NCBI GenBank assembly: GCA_012960305.1
Contig: DUBM01000011.1
Coordinates: 558,001-622,000 of the forward strand
Source: Gammaproteobacteria bacterium
GTDB lineage: Bacteria > Pseudomonadota > Gammaproteobacteria > Pseudomonadales > Pseudohongiellaceae
DNA: 64,000 bases
Reading direction: 5' to 3'
The translations under genes and the position numbers were made by a program. The notes beneath the pieces are model-generated. The model was not told where the DNA came from and did no database searches. It was given only the letters and a program-made list of their open reading frames with translations. Of this stretch, positions 35,144-45,118 are shown piece by piece. The number at the start of each line of letters is the position of its first letter. Positions within the stretch are counted from its first letter, which is position 1.

Positions 35144-36574
35144 CTAATCGATCGTCACTCGACCATATTTGTCTTCGAATCTCACTTTGTCATCTGCTCC
35201 TAGGTAATCACCGATTTGAACTTCTATTATCTCCACAGGCTGTTCACCAGAATTACTTAGTCTGTGTTGACTGCCCAGTGGAATAAAAGTCGATTCACTT
35301 ACTTGCAACTTGAATTCATTGTAATCACAGGTGATTAGACCTTCGCCTTTAATCACTGTCCAGTGCTCTGAGCATTGCTTATGCATATGTAGGGAGAATG
35401 CCGCATCAGGATTAACAACTATATGCTTTACTTGGTAGCCTTGACCACTTGCCAACGACTCATATGAGCCCCAAGGTCTCTTCATGACTCGGTGGCTAAT
35501 ACTTCCTTCTCGATTATGGCACTCTAACTGTTTAACGATTTGCTTTACAGATTGAACATGCGACGAGGATTGCGTCCACTGTCTCAATGATCACAGTATC
35601 TTGGACACCAACTGCCGCAACTAGCCGAGATCCCGATTGAATGTAACTGCCTTTGGTCTCTGTGGTTAGCACATCACCACTTATTACATTACGATGTTTG
35701 TCCTTTGCTTGTAGATCCCAAACCGCATCCCAAGCACCCAAGTCACTCCATCCTGCTTCGAGGGCGATAACAGCCGCAGTCTTAGTTCTTTCCATCACCG
35801 CATAATCAATGGAATCGCTACGGCAGGTTGAAAAATGAGCTTCTGGTATAGGTTGAAACTCAGCACCCTTCTCAAATTGCGCATAAGCGGCGCGACAGCT
35901 TTCGAAGATGTCGTTACCGTAAAGCTTTAATTCCTGTAAATAGCGCGATGCAGTGAACATAAACATACCGCTATTCCAAAAATAATTACCACTAGCAATA
36001 TAGGATTCTGCTGTTGCCTTATTGGGTTTCTCGACAAATCTATTAACGGTAAAAACACTGCATTTTCCAGACGTCTCTGCCAGATCCAGCTCTTTGCCTT
36101 TCTTAATATACCCATAACCCGTTTCTGGTCTCCTGGCACTATTCCAAAAACGACTAACATATCCTGCCTCACCAACTCCGCGCCTTGGGTGATGGCTCGA
36201 TGAAACGCTGGCGTATTTATAATCACATGATCGCCTGGTAGCACTAACAAGATCGGATCCGCAGCAACTTGTTGTGCAGATAGAGCAGCTAAAGCAACAG
36301 CGGGCGTAGTATTCCTGCTCAAGGGCTCTAATAAAATAGTACTGTGATCTTTACCTAATTGACGCAATTGTTCTGCGACCAGAAAACGATGATCTTCGCT
36401 GCAGACCACCAAAACATAACCAATTTCTTCCAATCCCTTCAGGCGTCTAATTGTGCCCTGAAACAAGGATTCTTGTTGCTGAGGAAATTGAATAAACTGT
36501 TTGGGTAGGAGTGCTCTGGATGACGGCCAAAGCCTGGCACCAACTCCACCCGCTAAAACAACTGGAACCAACAT
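35144..36574 (-). pseudogene. manC: Frameshifted mannose-1-phosphate guanylyltransferase (manC)
   Basis: The region has the full length of a normal type II ManC (about 477 codons) but in three frames. The first, from ATG 36574, has VVLAGGVGARLWPSSRALLPKQF and LLEPLSRNTTPAVALAAL up to VVFGIVPG. At about 36130 one base is lost, and the second frame continues PETGYGYIKKGKEL, NRFVEKPNKATAESYIASGN and GWSDLGAWDAVWDL. Near 35558 a short deletion changes frame again to HVQSVKQIVKQLE, and the cupin-type isomerase domain follows (RPWGSYESL, HMHKQCSEHWTVIKGEG, IPLGSQHRLSN). Two small lesions in an otherwise good sequence suggest recent loss, though assembly errors should be excluded. Confidence 0.85.
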
Positions 36575-36777
36575 AGTTTGATCGCCAGGGTAAACGAGCA
36601 ACAATGTTAGCAAATTATTGCTGTTATTAATCAAGCAGCGACTTAGTCAATAAATCACAATACTGGAAAGAGATTCCTCATTCTCCAATTCAGCACAATT
36701 TGTTATCGATTATTTACCGGTGGCGCGATAACATCCTAACCTTGCCTATTGCAGCTTGGGGGCGGCATCAACAAACT

Positions 36778-37314
36778 ATGAAATCCAAGAATGACAACTT
36801 TGTTCCACAAAGCTCTTACGAGCTTAACGAACTGGTAGATTGTGGCTACGGAAGATTATTCGGTCCGGGAAATGCTAAGCTTCCTATAGGTAATATGTTA
36901 ATGCTCGACCGCATTACTAGAATTAACGCCGATGGTGGAGAATTTAGTCGCGGAGAAATCGTTGCCGAATTAGATATTAGACCTGATCTATGGTTTTTTG
37001 ACTGTCATTTTCCAGGCGATCCAGTCATGCCCGGTTGTTTAGGTTTGGATGCACTCTGGCAACTTGTAGGCTTCTACTTAGCTTGGTGTGGTTACCCAGG
37101 CAAGGGCAGGGCATTAGGAGCCGGTGAAGTAAAATTTACCGGGGAAATTTTACCTGCCGCAAAAAAAGTAGTTTATGAGTTAGCTATTAGTAGAGTAATT
37201 GATCGTAGCTTGGTAGTAGGCATTGCAAACGGAACTGTTGCCGTGGATGGAAAAATTATCTACAAATCTAAGAGTCTCAAAGTAGGCTTGTTCACTCCCG
37301 AACAAAGCTTTTAA
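36778..37314 (+). CDS. fabA: 3-hydroxydecanoyl-ACP dehydratase/isomerase FabA
   Basis: FabA dehydrates 3-hydroxydecanoyl-ACP and isomerises the double bond, starting unsaturated fatty acid synthesis. From ATG 36778 the protein has 178 residues (E. coli 172). His77 in [14 protein letters not shown] and Asp91 in [10 protein letters not shown] are 14 residues apart, as His70 and Asp84 are in E. coli. The upstream in-frame sequence from 36700 is not FabA-like, so the ATG is chosen. fabB follows after 24 bases, forming the standard two-gene unit. No FabR-type operator could be recognised upstream. Confidence 0.95.
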   Translation: MKSKNDNFVPQSSYELNELVDCGYGRLFGPGNAKLPIGNMLMLDRITRINADGGEFSRGEIVAELDIRPDLWFFDCHFPGDPVMPGCLGLDALWQLVGFYLAWCGYPGKGRALGAGEVKFTGEILPAAKKVVYELAISRVIDRSLVVGIANGTVAVDGKIIYKSKSLKVGLFTPEQSF

Positions 37315-37338
37315 GTATTTAAGTTTTAGAGGTTAATT

Positions 37339-38556
37339 ATGCGCCGCGTCGTAGTTACCGGGATAGGCATTGTCTCCTGTCTCGGAAATGATAGTAATTC
37401 TGTGCTCAAGTCTCTTAAGACTGGGCGTAGCGGAATTCAATACAATCCTGCCTATGAAGAAATTGGTATGCGCAGCTTCGTTAGTGGTTCGGTGCACATC
37501 GATAAAGAATCGATGATTGACCGAAAGACTCTACGTTTTATGGGAGACGGATCGGCGTTTAGTTATATCGCAATGCAGCAAGCAATAACTGATGCGAATC
37601 TCAGCGATGCGCAAGTTTCAAATGAACGCACTGGATTAGTTATTGGCTCTGGTGGCGGTTCTCCAGAAGATCAACTCGAATCCAATGACATTATGCGAGA
37701 AAAAGGACTACGACGAGTAGGGCCTTATCGAGTGCCTCGCACGATGAGTTCATCAGTATCAGCCTGTCTGGCCACCCCCTTCAAAATCAAAGGAGTTAAC
37801 TACTCCATATCTTCAGCCTGCGCGACCAGTGCTCATTGTATAGGTCACGCTGCAGAGTTAATTCAGTTAGAAAAACAAGATGTCGTGTTTGCCGGAGGTG
37901 GCGAAGCAGAACATTGGACAATGTCTCACATGTTTGACGCGATGGGCGCCCTCTCAACCAAATACAACGAAGCTCCAGATAAAGCCTCTAGAGCATTTGA
38001 TGCAGACCGAGATGGATTTGTTATTGCTGGCGGAGGCGCTGTGCTGGTAATTGAAGCTCTCGATCATGCTATTGCTCGCGGCGCAAAAATTTACGCCGAA
38101 CTTACTGGCTATGGCGCGACTTCGGATGGACATGACATGGTTGCTCCTTCAGGTGAAGGGAGTGCCCGCGCGATGCGCCTGGCAACGGCCAATTTAGAAG
38201 GATCGGTTGACTATATTAATACTCATGGAACCAGCACTCCGGCAGGAGATATTTCCGAATTAAATGCTATCCGCAATGTCTTCGGCGACAAGGCTCCAAT
38301 TATTAATTCGACTAAATCTCTAAGTGGTCACTCTCTTGGCGCTGCGGGCGCACAAGAGGCCATCTATAGTCTGTTAATGATGGAGAATAATTTCATTGCA
38401 GCTTCGGCGAATATTGAAAATCTTGATGAGGCCGCTGCAGGGCTGAAGATTGCACTAGAGCGCAAGGATAATATTCAACTCAATCGAATTATGTCCAATA
38501 GTTTTGGTTTCGGCGGCACTAACGCCTGCTTGGTCTTCGACCGATATCAGAACTAA
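37339..38556 (+). CDS. fabB: 3-oxoacyl-ACP synthase I FabB
   Basis: FabB elongates cis-3-decenoyl-ACP and other acyl chains in type II fatty acid synthesis. The 405 residues match the family. The active-site triad is Cys161 in [12 protein letters not shown], His in [12 protein letters not shown] (about 296) and His in [15 protein letters not shown] (about 331). The N-terminus [18 protein letters not shown] and the ending [15 protein letters not shown] are typical of KAS I. It follows fabA directly. The next gene, a DsbD-alpha protein, begins 60 bases later and is probably under separate control. Confidence 0.96.
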   Translation: MRRVVVTGIGIVSCLGNDSNSVLKSLKTGRSGIQYNPAYEEIGMRSFVSGSVHIDKESMIDRKTLRFMGDGSAFSYIAMQQAITDANLSDAQVSNERTGLVIGSGGGSPEDQLESNDIMREKGLRRVGPYRVPRTMSSSVSACLATPFKIKGVNYSISSACATSAHCIGHAAELIQLEKQDVVFAGGGEAEHWTMSHMFDAMGALSTKYNEAPDKASRAFDADRDGFVIAGGGAVLVIEALDHAIARGAKIYAELTGYGATSDGHDMVAPSGEGSARAMRLATANLEGSVDYINTHGTSTPAGDISELNAIRNVFGDKAPIINSTKSLSGHSLGAAGAQEAIYSLLMMENNFIAASANIENLDEAAAGLKIALERKDNIQLNRIMSNSFGFGGTNACLVFDRYQN

Positions 38557-38615
38557 CCCTTCTCTCTAATTATCATTCTGAGGAATAATTATTCGATTAT
38601 GGTGGTCGAATAGGC

Positions 38616-39143
38616 ATGAGCATGAAAATTGACCAGAAAAGATCAAGTGGAAGGAAAAACCTGCAGGCTGGGATAGTAACAATAATTAAGATATTACTGT
38701 TCGGAATCTATTCAATTACGGCTCTGGGACAACTGGAACCCCGTACTTTTAGCAGTTTTCCCACTCAAACCGACAATCAACCACGGCCACTTGCCCTGAC
38801 GGAAGCTTTTCCGTTCTTTGTCAGTGCGGTAAGCCCCGGGCGTTATCGCGTAAGCTGGAATATCGCGGAAGGCCATTACCTATACCGTCATGCCTTTAAT
38901 TTTCAGCTTAAGCAAACAGCAGATGCTGCCCCCATGATAGTAGAATATATCCTTCCTGAAGGAATCCAGAAAACCGATCAGTTCTTTGGCAAAATCGAGG
39001 CTTATTACAATCTAATCAATGCAGACCTTGCCTTAACAACGGTCCCTAGCCCCGATGCTGTTTTGGTAATTGAGTACCAAGGCTGTGCAGAATGGGGCTT
39101 CTGTTATCCTCCGCAACAAGCCGAATTCAAACTGATTCCCTAG
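38616..39143 (+). CDS. Stand-alone DsbD alpha-domain protein
   Basis: A 175-residue protein equal to the periplasmic N-terminal domain of DsbD only. A basic head and hydrophobic signal segment (IVTIIKILLFGIYSITALG) are followed by LTEAFPFFVSAVSPGRYRVSWNIAEGHYLYRHAFNF and the redox pair in EYQGCAEWGFCYPPQ. The two cysteines are seven apart, as are Cys103 and Cys109 of E. coli DsbD within one residue. The eight-helix beta domain and the thioredoxin-like gamma domain that should follow are absent, and the gene ends with a normal stop before 190 noncoding bases. In relatives a full dsbD often sits upstream of aroQ, so this may be a shortened dsbD. It would need a separate membrane electron donor. 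Confidence 0.85.
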   Translation: MSMKIDQKRSSGRKNLQAGIVTIIKILLFGIYSITALGQLEPRTFSSFPTQTDNQPRPLALTEAFPFFVSAVSPGRYRVSWNIAEGHYLYRHAFNFQLKQTADAAPMIVEYILPEGIQKTDQFFGKIEAYYNLINADLALTTVPSPDAVLVIEYQGCAEWGFCYPPQQAEFKLIP

Positions 39144-39273
39144 CTGGTGCGCCCTTAGATTAAGTATGAGCACTCTCAATCTATTCTTGTGACGCCCTGA
39201 ATCCATCGAATATGTACTTAATTCATTATTCGGGATGCAGTACCTCGTAATTTCTGTGAAAATGCTGTTAAAA

Positions 39274-39303
39274 TTGGCAAACAGCGCTAAAATTTCGCTA
39301 AAT
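39274..39303 (+). promoter_or_regulatory. Putative sigma-70 promoter of aroQ
   Basis: TTGGCA (39274-39279) and CTAAAT (39298-39303) with an 18-base gap lie about 30 bases before the aroQ start in an A+T-rich stretch. The -35 matches the consensus at five of six positions and the -10 matches weakly. An alternative -10 (GCTAAA, 17-base gap) overlaps it. Confidence 0.4.
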
Positions 39304-39334
39304 TGTCTTAAGCTCTACTTAGGAAGAAATCGCT

Positions 39335-39775
39335 ATGGCATCCATTCTGGCTTTACATGGGCCCAACTTAAACCTTCTTGGCACACGCGAGCCGCATATT
39401 TACGGCTCAGATACTCTAGATAATATTAATCAGCGCCTCCTGGAGCAGTGCAACGAGGTTGGACATGAGTACTCTCATCTTCAGAGCAATGCAGAATCTG
39501 AATTGGTCGACCGACTTCATTTAGCACGAATTGACGGTACCGCTTTTATTATTGTGAATTTCGGCGGATTCACTCACACCAGCGTTACATTAAGAGATGC
39601 AATCCTGGCCGCTGAGATTCCATTTATCGAAGTTCATCTTTCCAATCTTCATGCGCGGGAAGAATTTCGACGAAAGTCGTATTTTGCCGACATTGCAGTT
39701 GGCAGTATTGTTGGCTTGGGAGCGCAAGGTTACGAGTTGGCTCTGCAGGCTATTTTCAGAAAACTATCAATCTAA
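39335..39775 (+). CDS. aroQ: 3-dehydroquinate dehydratase type II AroQ
   Basis: A shikimate-pathway enzyme that removes water from 3-dehydroquinate. The 146-residue length is normal. It carries [20 protein letters not shown] (about residues 5-24) with the catalytic tyrosine and the flexible arginine loop, [19 protein letters not shown] in place of the usual INPGA(Y/F)THTS, and [15 protein letters not shown]. The usual IINPGAFTHTS asparagine-proline is VNFGGF here, a modest deviation. accB follows after 66 bases; the aroQ-accB-accC order is common in gammaproteobacteria. Confidence 0.93.
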   Translation: MASILALHGPNLNLLGTREPHIYGSDTLDNINQRLLEQCNEVGHEYSHLQSNAESELVDRLHLARIDGTAFIIVNFGGFTHTSVTLRDAILAAEIPFIEVHLSNLHAREEFRRKSYFADIAVGSIVGLGAQGYELALQAIFRKLSI

Positions 39776-39841
39776 GTTGAACGCAAAATAAGCCCAGTTA
39801 ACTTTCAGTGCATCATGATTTGGTACCGAGGAAAATAAAGA

Positions 39842-40309
39842 ATGGATATTAGAAAAGTAAAAAAACTGATCGAACTGCTAGAATCTTCAGATATTGCCGA
39901 GATTGAAATCAAGGAAGGAGAAGAAGCTGTTCGAATAAGTAGAGGCTCAACTGCAACCACAGCCCCTGTAGCTTACGCCCCGGCCCCAGTTGCTCCGATC
40001 GCTGCGCCTGTTGCTCCGATCGCTGCGCCTGTTGCTGCGCCCATGGAAGCAGAAGCTGCCGCCCCAGCAGCAAAGGGTAAGGTCATTCCGTCCCCTATGG
40101 TAGGAACTTTTTATCGCGCCCCATCGCCATCGTCACCGCCATTCGTAGAAATAGGCAAGCACGTTAAAGTCGGAGACCCTGTTTGTATTGTCGAAGCAAT
40201 GAAGATGATGAATCAAATTGAAGCTGACCATGCCGGAGTGATTGAAGCGATTTTGATTGAAGACGGTGAGCCAGTCGAATTTGATCAGCCACTTATCACA
40301 ATTGTCTAA
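39842..40309 (+). CDS. accB: Biotin carboxyl carrier protein AccB
   Basis: The biotin-bearing subunit of acetyl-CoA carboxylase. Of its 155 residues, 1-36 form the N-terminal dimer/interaction helix ([16 protein letters not shown]). Residues 41-78 are an Ala/Pro-rich flexible linker with repeated APVAPIA units. Residues 80-155 are the biotinyl domain with [14 protein letters not shown] and biotinyl Lys121 in [12 protein letters not shown]. The thumb region is present. GAGGAAAATAAAG precedes the ATG. accC follows after 137 bases. Confidence 0.96.
   Translation: MDIRKVKKLIELLESSDIAEIEIKEGEEAVRISRGSTATTAPVAYAPAPVAPIAAPVAPIAAPVAAPMEAEAAAPAAKGKVIPSPMVGTFYRAPSPSSPPFVEIGKHVKVGDPVCIVEAMKMMNQIEADHAGVIEAILIEDGEPVEFDQPLITIV
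39989..40042 (+). repeat. 21-base tandem repeat in the accB linker
   Basis: Two identical 21-base units (39989-40009 and 40010-40030) encode VAPIAAP each. A third partial unit (40031-40042) follows. The unit is a multiple of three, so copy-number changes would lengthen or shorten the Ala/Pro linker without breaking the frame. Confidence 0.85.
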
Positions 40310-40446
40310 ACGAATTATCAAAATAGTAAGCGCTCTTAATTTTGGTCGTGGCCGCCCCAACACAATTACAGCAGAGTAAGAAAATTCTGCAAACTAAAGC
40401 AAAAACCATTTATTAGTATTCTCAATATTAGGCGGATAAAAATCCA

Positions 40447-41787
40447 ATGCTCGAAAAAGTATTAATAGCCAATCGTGGTGAAATAGCCCTTCGGATTCTA
40501 AGAGCCTGCAAAGAATTAAACATCAAAACTGTTGCAGTACATTCCGTCGCCGACAAGGATCTTATGCATGTCCGTTTAGCCGATGAATCAGTCTGCATCG
40601 GCCCACCCAGCCCAACAGAAAGCTATCTGAATATCCCATCCATTATTAGCGCAATGGAAGTTACCGACGCTGATGCTGTCCATCCAGGTTATGGATTCCT
40701 GGCGGAAAATGCAGATTTTGCTGAGCAGGTTGATAACAGCGGTTTCGTTTTTATCGGGCCGACCTCAGAAACTATTCGCTTGATGGGCGACAAGGTTTCA
40801 GCTATTGCAGTAATGCGAGACGCTGGTGTTCCTACGGTACCGGGCTCCAATGGCCCCCTGGATGACAATAAAGACCGTACTCTCTCTCTAGCCAAAGAAA
40901 TTGGCTATCCTGTAATCATCAAAGCTGCAGCTGGGGGCGGCGGGCGCGGTATGCGCGTTGTGCATAACGAAGCTGCTCTGCTAAAAGCAGTTTATGTTAC
41001 TCAAACCGAAGCTAAGTCATTTTTTGGCAACGGCGTTGTTTACCTAGAAAAATTTCTCGAGAATCCAAGGCACGTAGAAATTCAAGTAATCGGCGATGGT
41101 CAAGGCGAAGCCATTCATCTTGGGGATCGTGATTGCTCTCTTCAAAGACGCCATCAAAAAGTATTGGAAGAAGCTCCTGCTCCCGGCATCTCTGATAAAG
41201 CTAGAGCTGGCGTTGCTGAAACCTGTATCCAGGCTTGTAAAAACCTCAAGTATCGAGGAGTTGGCACTCTTGAATTTCTCTATGAAGCTGAGAGCTTTTA
41301 CTTCATTGAGATGAATACGCGTGTGCAAGTTGAACATCCAGTAACTGAAATGGTTACCGGCATTGATATCGTAAAAGAACAGCTGCGCATAGCGAGCGGT
41401 GAATCACTTTCCGTTGCTCAAAGCGATATCAAAATAAAGGGCCATTCATTCGAGTGCCGAATAAACGCAGAAGACCCAACTACTTTTCTACCCTGCCCAG
41501 GTAGGGTCAATTTGTTTCACGCGCCTGGAGGCAACGGTATCCGGGTAGACTCTCATCTCTACAGCGGCTATAGCGTGCCACCACACTACGATTCTCTTAT
41601 CGCAAAATTAATCAGCTATGGTGATACTAGAGAGCAAGCTTTAATGCGCATGCAAAATGCCCTAGATGAGTTGTTAATTGATGGTATTCGCAGCAACATC
41701 CCTCTGCAGCGGGATTTGGTTCGCGATGCTGAATTCCAAAAAGGCGGAGTTAATATTCACTATTTGGAACATAAACTCGGTTCTTAG
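40447..41787 (+). CDS. accC: Biotin carboxylase AccC
   Basis: The ATP-dependent biotin carboxylase subunit of acetyl-CoA carboxylase, 446 residues (E. coli 449). Landmarks are [14 protein letters not shown] at the start, [13 protein letters not shown], the glycine-rich ATP loop [14 protein letters not shown] (about 160-173), [35 protein letters not shown] with active-site arginine and glutamates, and [16 protein letters not shown] ten bases before the ATG is a strong ribosome site. It is co-transcribed with accB. Confidence 0.96.
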   Translation: MLEKVLIANRGEIALRILRACKELNIKTVAVHSVADKDLMHVRLADESVCIGPPSPTESYLNIPSIISAMEVTDADAVHPGYGFLAENADFAEQVDNSGFVFIGPTSETIRLMGDKVSAIAVMRDAGVPTVPGSNGPLDDNKDRTLSLAKEIGYPVIIKAAAGGGGRGMRVVHNEAALLKAVYVTQTEAKSFFGNGVVYLEKFLENPRHVEIQVIGDGQGEAIHLGDRDCSLQRRHQKVLEEAPAPGISDKARAGVAETCIQACKNLKYRGVGTLEFLYEAESFYFIEMNTRVQVEHPVTEMVTGIDIVKEQLRIASGESLSVAQSDIKIKGHSFECRINAEDPTTFLPCPGRVNLFHAPGGNGIRVDSHLYSGYSVPPHYDSLIAKLISYGDTREQALMRMQNALDELLIDGIRSNIPLQRDLVRDAEFQKGGVNIHYLEHKLGS

Positions 41788-41913
41788 ATTCAGTTCTTTG
41801 TCTTAGATAAACGTCATAATTCTTCGAGTAAGACCACTAAACTTGCTTTACAAAGTTTGATTTTAAATAGTTAAGAATTTACACCCTACTCCAACTAATC
41901 TTCGGCAAGCTTT

Positions 41914-42798
41914 ATGTCCTGGCAACAAATCAACGTTTCTATCCGCTCTGAGCACTTAGCAACCATCGAGAAGATTGTCATGGAGCATGGGGCTCTTTCC
42001 ATTACTTACCTTGATGCTGCAAATCAACCTGTATTTCAAAAAAAGCCAGGCAGCACTCCATTATGGGATAACACAATCCTAAGCTGCCTATTTCCAGCTG
42101 ATAAGAACTTACAATCTCTCCTGTGGTTATTACGAGCGCAACCAATAATAGATAATGATACAAGCCTCGAAATTCAACTCATTGAAGACAAAGATTGGGA
42201 ACGAAGCTGGATGGCTAATTTCAAAGCCATGGCTTTTGGCAAAACTCTTTGGATTTGTCCTAGCTGGCAGGAACCACCAGACCCAAACGCTGTTAATGTT
42301 ATGCTCGACCCTGGCCTGGCCTTTGGCAGCGGCACTCACGCGACTACTGCGCTATGTCTGCGCTGGCTTGAACAAGCAGACCTCATGGGAAAACATGTTA
42401 TCGACTACGGTTGTGGCTCCGGAGTGCTCGCAATCGCTGCTTCCTTGCTTGGTGCAGCAACTATCCATGGGGTAGACAATGACCCCCAGGCAATAATCGC
42501 TACCATCGACAACAGTCAACGCAATCAAATTAACGACGCTCAACTCACAACTTTTCTTCCGCAAGAGCTCCCTGCTATGGAAGCGGATATTCTCCTAGCA
42601 AATATACTGGCGGAACCACTCATAGATCTTGCTGCAAAATTCTCCACTCTCGTCAAAGCAGGAGGTCAGATAGTACTTTCAGGAATACTTGAAAATCAAA
42701 TAGATCAAGTATTAACCGCCTATACTCCGCAGTTCGTTATGGGCGAGCCGAGCCTAGAAGGAGATTGGGTGCGGTTGAACGGAACGAGGCTTTACTAA
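41914..42798 (+). CDS. prmA: Ribosomal protein L11 methyltransferase PrmA
   Basis: PrmA trimethylates ribosomal protein L11. The protein has 294 residues, the normal size. An N-terminal substrate-recognition domain (MSWQQINVSIRSEHL to about 110) ends in LIEDKDWERSWMANFKAMAFGKTLWICPSW. The SAM domain has LDPGLAFGSGTHATTALCL, VIDYGCGSGVLAIAASLLGA (motif I) and DILLANILAEPLIDLA (motif IV). The accC-prmA order is the usual one. Confidence 0.95.
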   Translation: MSWQQINVSIRSEHLATIEKIVMEHGALSITYLDAANQPVFQKKPGSTPLWDNTILSCLFPADKNLQSLLWLLRAQPIIDNDTSLEIQLIEDKDWERSWMANFKAMAFGKTLWICPSWQEPPDPNAVNVMLDPGLAFGSGTHATTALCLRWLEQADLMGKHVIDYGCGSGVLAIAASLLGAATIHGVDNDPQAIIATIDNSQRNQINDAQLTTFLPQELPAMEADILLANILAEPLIDLAAKFSTLVKAGGQIVLSGILENQIDQVLTAYTPQFVMGEPSLEGDWVRLNGTRLY

Positions 42799-42875
42799 GC
42801 TATAGGCAAGCTACCAGTATTCACCTACAATTAACCCGCTATTTATTTGTAACGTTAAAGATGAATTAACTCTGC

Positions 42876-43913
42876 ATGGCATTTCATGTTACTCAATGTC
42901 CCGGCTGCGAATCAACATTTAGCGCGACAGCACGAATGCTGGAAAGTGCCAGTGGTCAAGTCCGCTGTGGAGCCTGCCTAACGATTTTTGATGCCATCGA
43001 GCATTTTGTCAATCAACAAGACGCAAGCGGCAACAACACAGATGAAGAATCAGTTTTCCTAGGAAATAATCCTCAAGATTACTTTGATCCTTCTATGTTC
43101 CTCAGCCGCGCCTCCCTAACTGAGCCGGACAACTACAAAGAGAAGGATTCCAAAGACGATCTTATTCAGGTTAATGATGCTATTGATAGTCCTTCCAACA
43201 CATCGAATTTTTCCGCACACAATTCAACTGATCCGGAGATTCAAGAGAGCTGGGGACGCCGGATGATGCCAAATAATATTGAAGAAGTTGACCAGTCTAC
43301 GGAAGCTATTAGAGCACGAGCTCTTGAAAACGAACTTGAAGACGAAGAGGCTTTTGAAATAATTTCCGAAGAACATCTCGAAGTTTTAGATCAAGTAGTT
43401 CCCCCGCTGGAATTGACTACAAAAAGAAACAGCGATTGGTTTCGGAGAATCACACTAACACTTGTAGGTATATTTTTAGGAGGAGTACTTTTTGCTCAAT
43501 ACCTCATACAGAACACCCATATTTATAGCCAGCAAACAGAGTTTCGGCAGTTCTATATTATTGTCTGTAATTTCTTGCAATGCGATTTACCCATGTTTTC
43601 AAATATAGCGGCGATTCGAAGCGACAATCTTACCGTGCGCAGTCATCTAGAAGCAGAAAATGCTTTGACTGTGAATATCGCATTTCGTAATACTGCAGAT
43701 TTTCCTCAAGCTTTCCCAATACTGGTATTGAGTTTTAATACCGTGAACAATGATATCGTCGCTCTGAGAGAATTTGCGCCTACCGAGTACCTGGACGTAG
43801 GCTTACGCTCTATGACCATGATGCCCGTTATGTCGCCGGTTCAAATTAATCTTGAGCTGGTAGACCCAGGCCCTGACGCAGTAAATTACACGATTGCATT
43901 TCGCCGACCTTAG
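42876..43913 (+). CDS. Zinc-ribbon plus DUF3426 membrane protein
   Basis: A 345-residue protein with an MJ0042-type zinc finger at the N-terminus (TQCPGCESTFSATARML...QVRCGACLTIFDA, two CxxC pairs at about residues 8-11 and 32-35). A long acidic, low-complexity middle (about 50-185) and one transmembrane helix (ITLTLVGIFLGGVLFAQYLI, about 190-210) follow. The C-terminus is the periplasmic DUF3426 domain (RSHLEAENALTVNIAFRNTADFPQAFPILVLSF). It is found between prmA and dusB in many gammaproteobacteria. Its function is unknown; a regulatory or envelope-sensing role is a guess. Confidence 0.85.
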   Translation: MAFHVTQCPGCESTFSATARMLESASGQVRCGACLTIFDAIEHFVNQQDASGNNTDEESVFLGNNPQDYFDPSMFLSRASLTEPDNYKEKDSKDDLIQVNDAIDSPSNTSNFSAHNSTDPEIQESWGRRMMPNNIEEVDQSTEAIRARALENELEDEEAFEIISEEHLEVLDQVVPPLELTTKRNSDWFRRITLTLVGIFLGGVLFAQYLIQNTHIYSQQTEFRQFYIIVCNFLQCDLPMFSNIAAIRSDNLTVRSHLEAENALTVNIAFRNTADFPQAFPILVLSFNTVNNDIVALREFAPTEYLDVGLRSMTMMPVMSPVQINLELVDPGPDAVNYTIAFRRP

Positions 43914-44025
43914 GCTGCCTCTCTCTTTTCTTGTCAAATCTAGTTCACGTCAGCTTTGAAATTCACTAGCAAAGTGATTCGATTCTACTCAAATTAAAAA
44001 AAAGCAAAGAATCTTGGTAAATGTC

Positions 44026-44054
44026 TTTAACAAAGAAATACTTGGCGCTATCAT
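44026..44054 (+). promoter_or_regulatory. Putative sigma-70 promoter of dusB-fis
   Basis: TTTAAC (44026-44031) and TATCAT (44049-44054) are separated by exactly 17 bases and lie about 47 bases before the dusB ATG. The region upstream is A+T-rich with an A run (43995-44003), which could act as an UP element or a Fis site. In E. coli the dusB-fis promoter is strongly growth-regulated; here only the core is inferred. Confidence 0.45.
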
Positions 44055-44101
44055 AGTCGAACGCTTAAATAGCTAACCTTTTAAATCATTAACTGCTCCC
44101 A

Positions 44102-45118
44102 ATGAACCAGATCGGTCCATACACTTTAAGAAACAATCTCTTTTTGGCGCCGATGGTTGGAGTTAATGACACTCCCTTCCGCGAGATCTGCACTCAACAA
44201 GGCGCAGGATTAACCGTTGCTGAGATGCTAACCAGTAATCGCGAGCTTTGGCAAAACGAAAGAAACAAACTCAAGCAAGTTAAACCTCTAACAGCTGGTC
44301 CACACGTGGTGCAAATAGCAGGTTCTGACCCAATACAGATGGCAGACGCTGCTTTATGTAACCAAGAGCTTGGTGCTGATGCTATCGACATCAATATGGG
44401 CTGCCCTGCTAAAAAAGTATTAAAGAAAGCTGCTGGATCAGCCCTTCTTAGAGATACAAAATTAGTTACCTGCATTCTGCAAGCGATCGTCTCAAAGGTT
44501 GATATCCCTGTGACACTGAAAATTCGCACTGGTTGGTGCCCTAACACTCGGAACGGAATTGAAATAGCGCACATAGCTGAAGATTGTGGTATTCAATTAC
44601 TAACTGTTCATGGGCGCACCAAGGAATGCCGCTTCAAAGGCGACGCGGAATACGACACAATTGCTGCCATTAAACAGGCTGTTCAGATTCCTGTCATTGC
44701 CAACGGTGATATTGATTCGCCAGAAAAGGCTGTGCAAGTTCTAGCCCACACCAAGGCCGATGGGCTCATGATCGGTAGAGGAGCTCAAGGTAAACCGTGG
44801 ATTTTTAAGGAAATCGAACACTTCCTAAACACAGGAACTAAACTTGATAAAATGAAGCTGTTACAACAACTGAGAGTGATAAGTTCTCACTTACGGAAAC
44901 TACATCAATTCTACGGTGGCATAAAAGGAGTTTGGTACGCTCGGAAGCATGTTTCAGTTTATGTAAAAAAATTAACTTCTTCTCGCGAATTTATGGCAGA
45001 ATTTAATAGCGCTGAAAATCCCCAACAACAGTTGGAACAATTAGAAGAATATTTTGCTCACCTGGTAGGCATGCCAACTATTAATCAATCCAGAGAGCAT
45101 GGAGAAATGGCAGCATGA
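44102..45118 (+). CDS. dusB: tRNA-dihydrouridine synthase B
   Basis: An FMN enzyme that reduces uridine 17 in tRNA. The protein has 338 residues with a TIM barrel. Motifs are LFLAPMVGVNDTPFRE, the catalytic cysteine Cys101 in DINMGCPAKKVLKKAAGSALL, TLKIRTGW, LLTVHGRTKECRFKG and GDIDSPEKA, then GLMIGRGAQGKPWIFKEI. The 3' end overlaps the fis start by four bases (ATGA), so translation is coupled, as in the E. coli operon. The C-terminal helical domain is intact. Confidence 0.95.
   Translation: MNQIGPYTLRNNLFLAPMVGVNDTPFREICTQQGAGLTVAEMLTSNRELWQNERNKLKQVKPLTAGPHVVQIAGSDPIQMADAALCNQELGADAIDINMGCPAKKVLKKAAGSALLRDTKLVTCILQAIVSKVDIPVTLKIRTGWCPNTRNGIEIAHIAEDCGIQLLTVHGRTKECRFKGDAEYDTIAAIKQAVQIPVIANGDIDSPEKAVQVLAHTKADGLMIGRGAQGKPWIFKEIEHFLNTGTKLDKMKLLQQLRVISSHLRKLHQFYGGIKGVWYARKHVSVYVKKLTSSREFMAEFNSAENPQQQLEQLEEYFAHLVGMPTINQSREHGEMAA

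Noticed and set aside
29380-36574. Integrative element anchored at tRNA-Thr
   Set aside because: A tRNA and decayed genes are present, but there is no integrase, no direct repeat of the tRNA 3' end and no mobility gene.
39989-40042. CRISPR-like direct repeats
   Set aside because: The units are contiguous without spacers and encode the Ala/Pro linker of AccB in frame.
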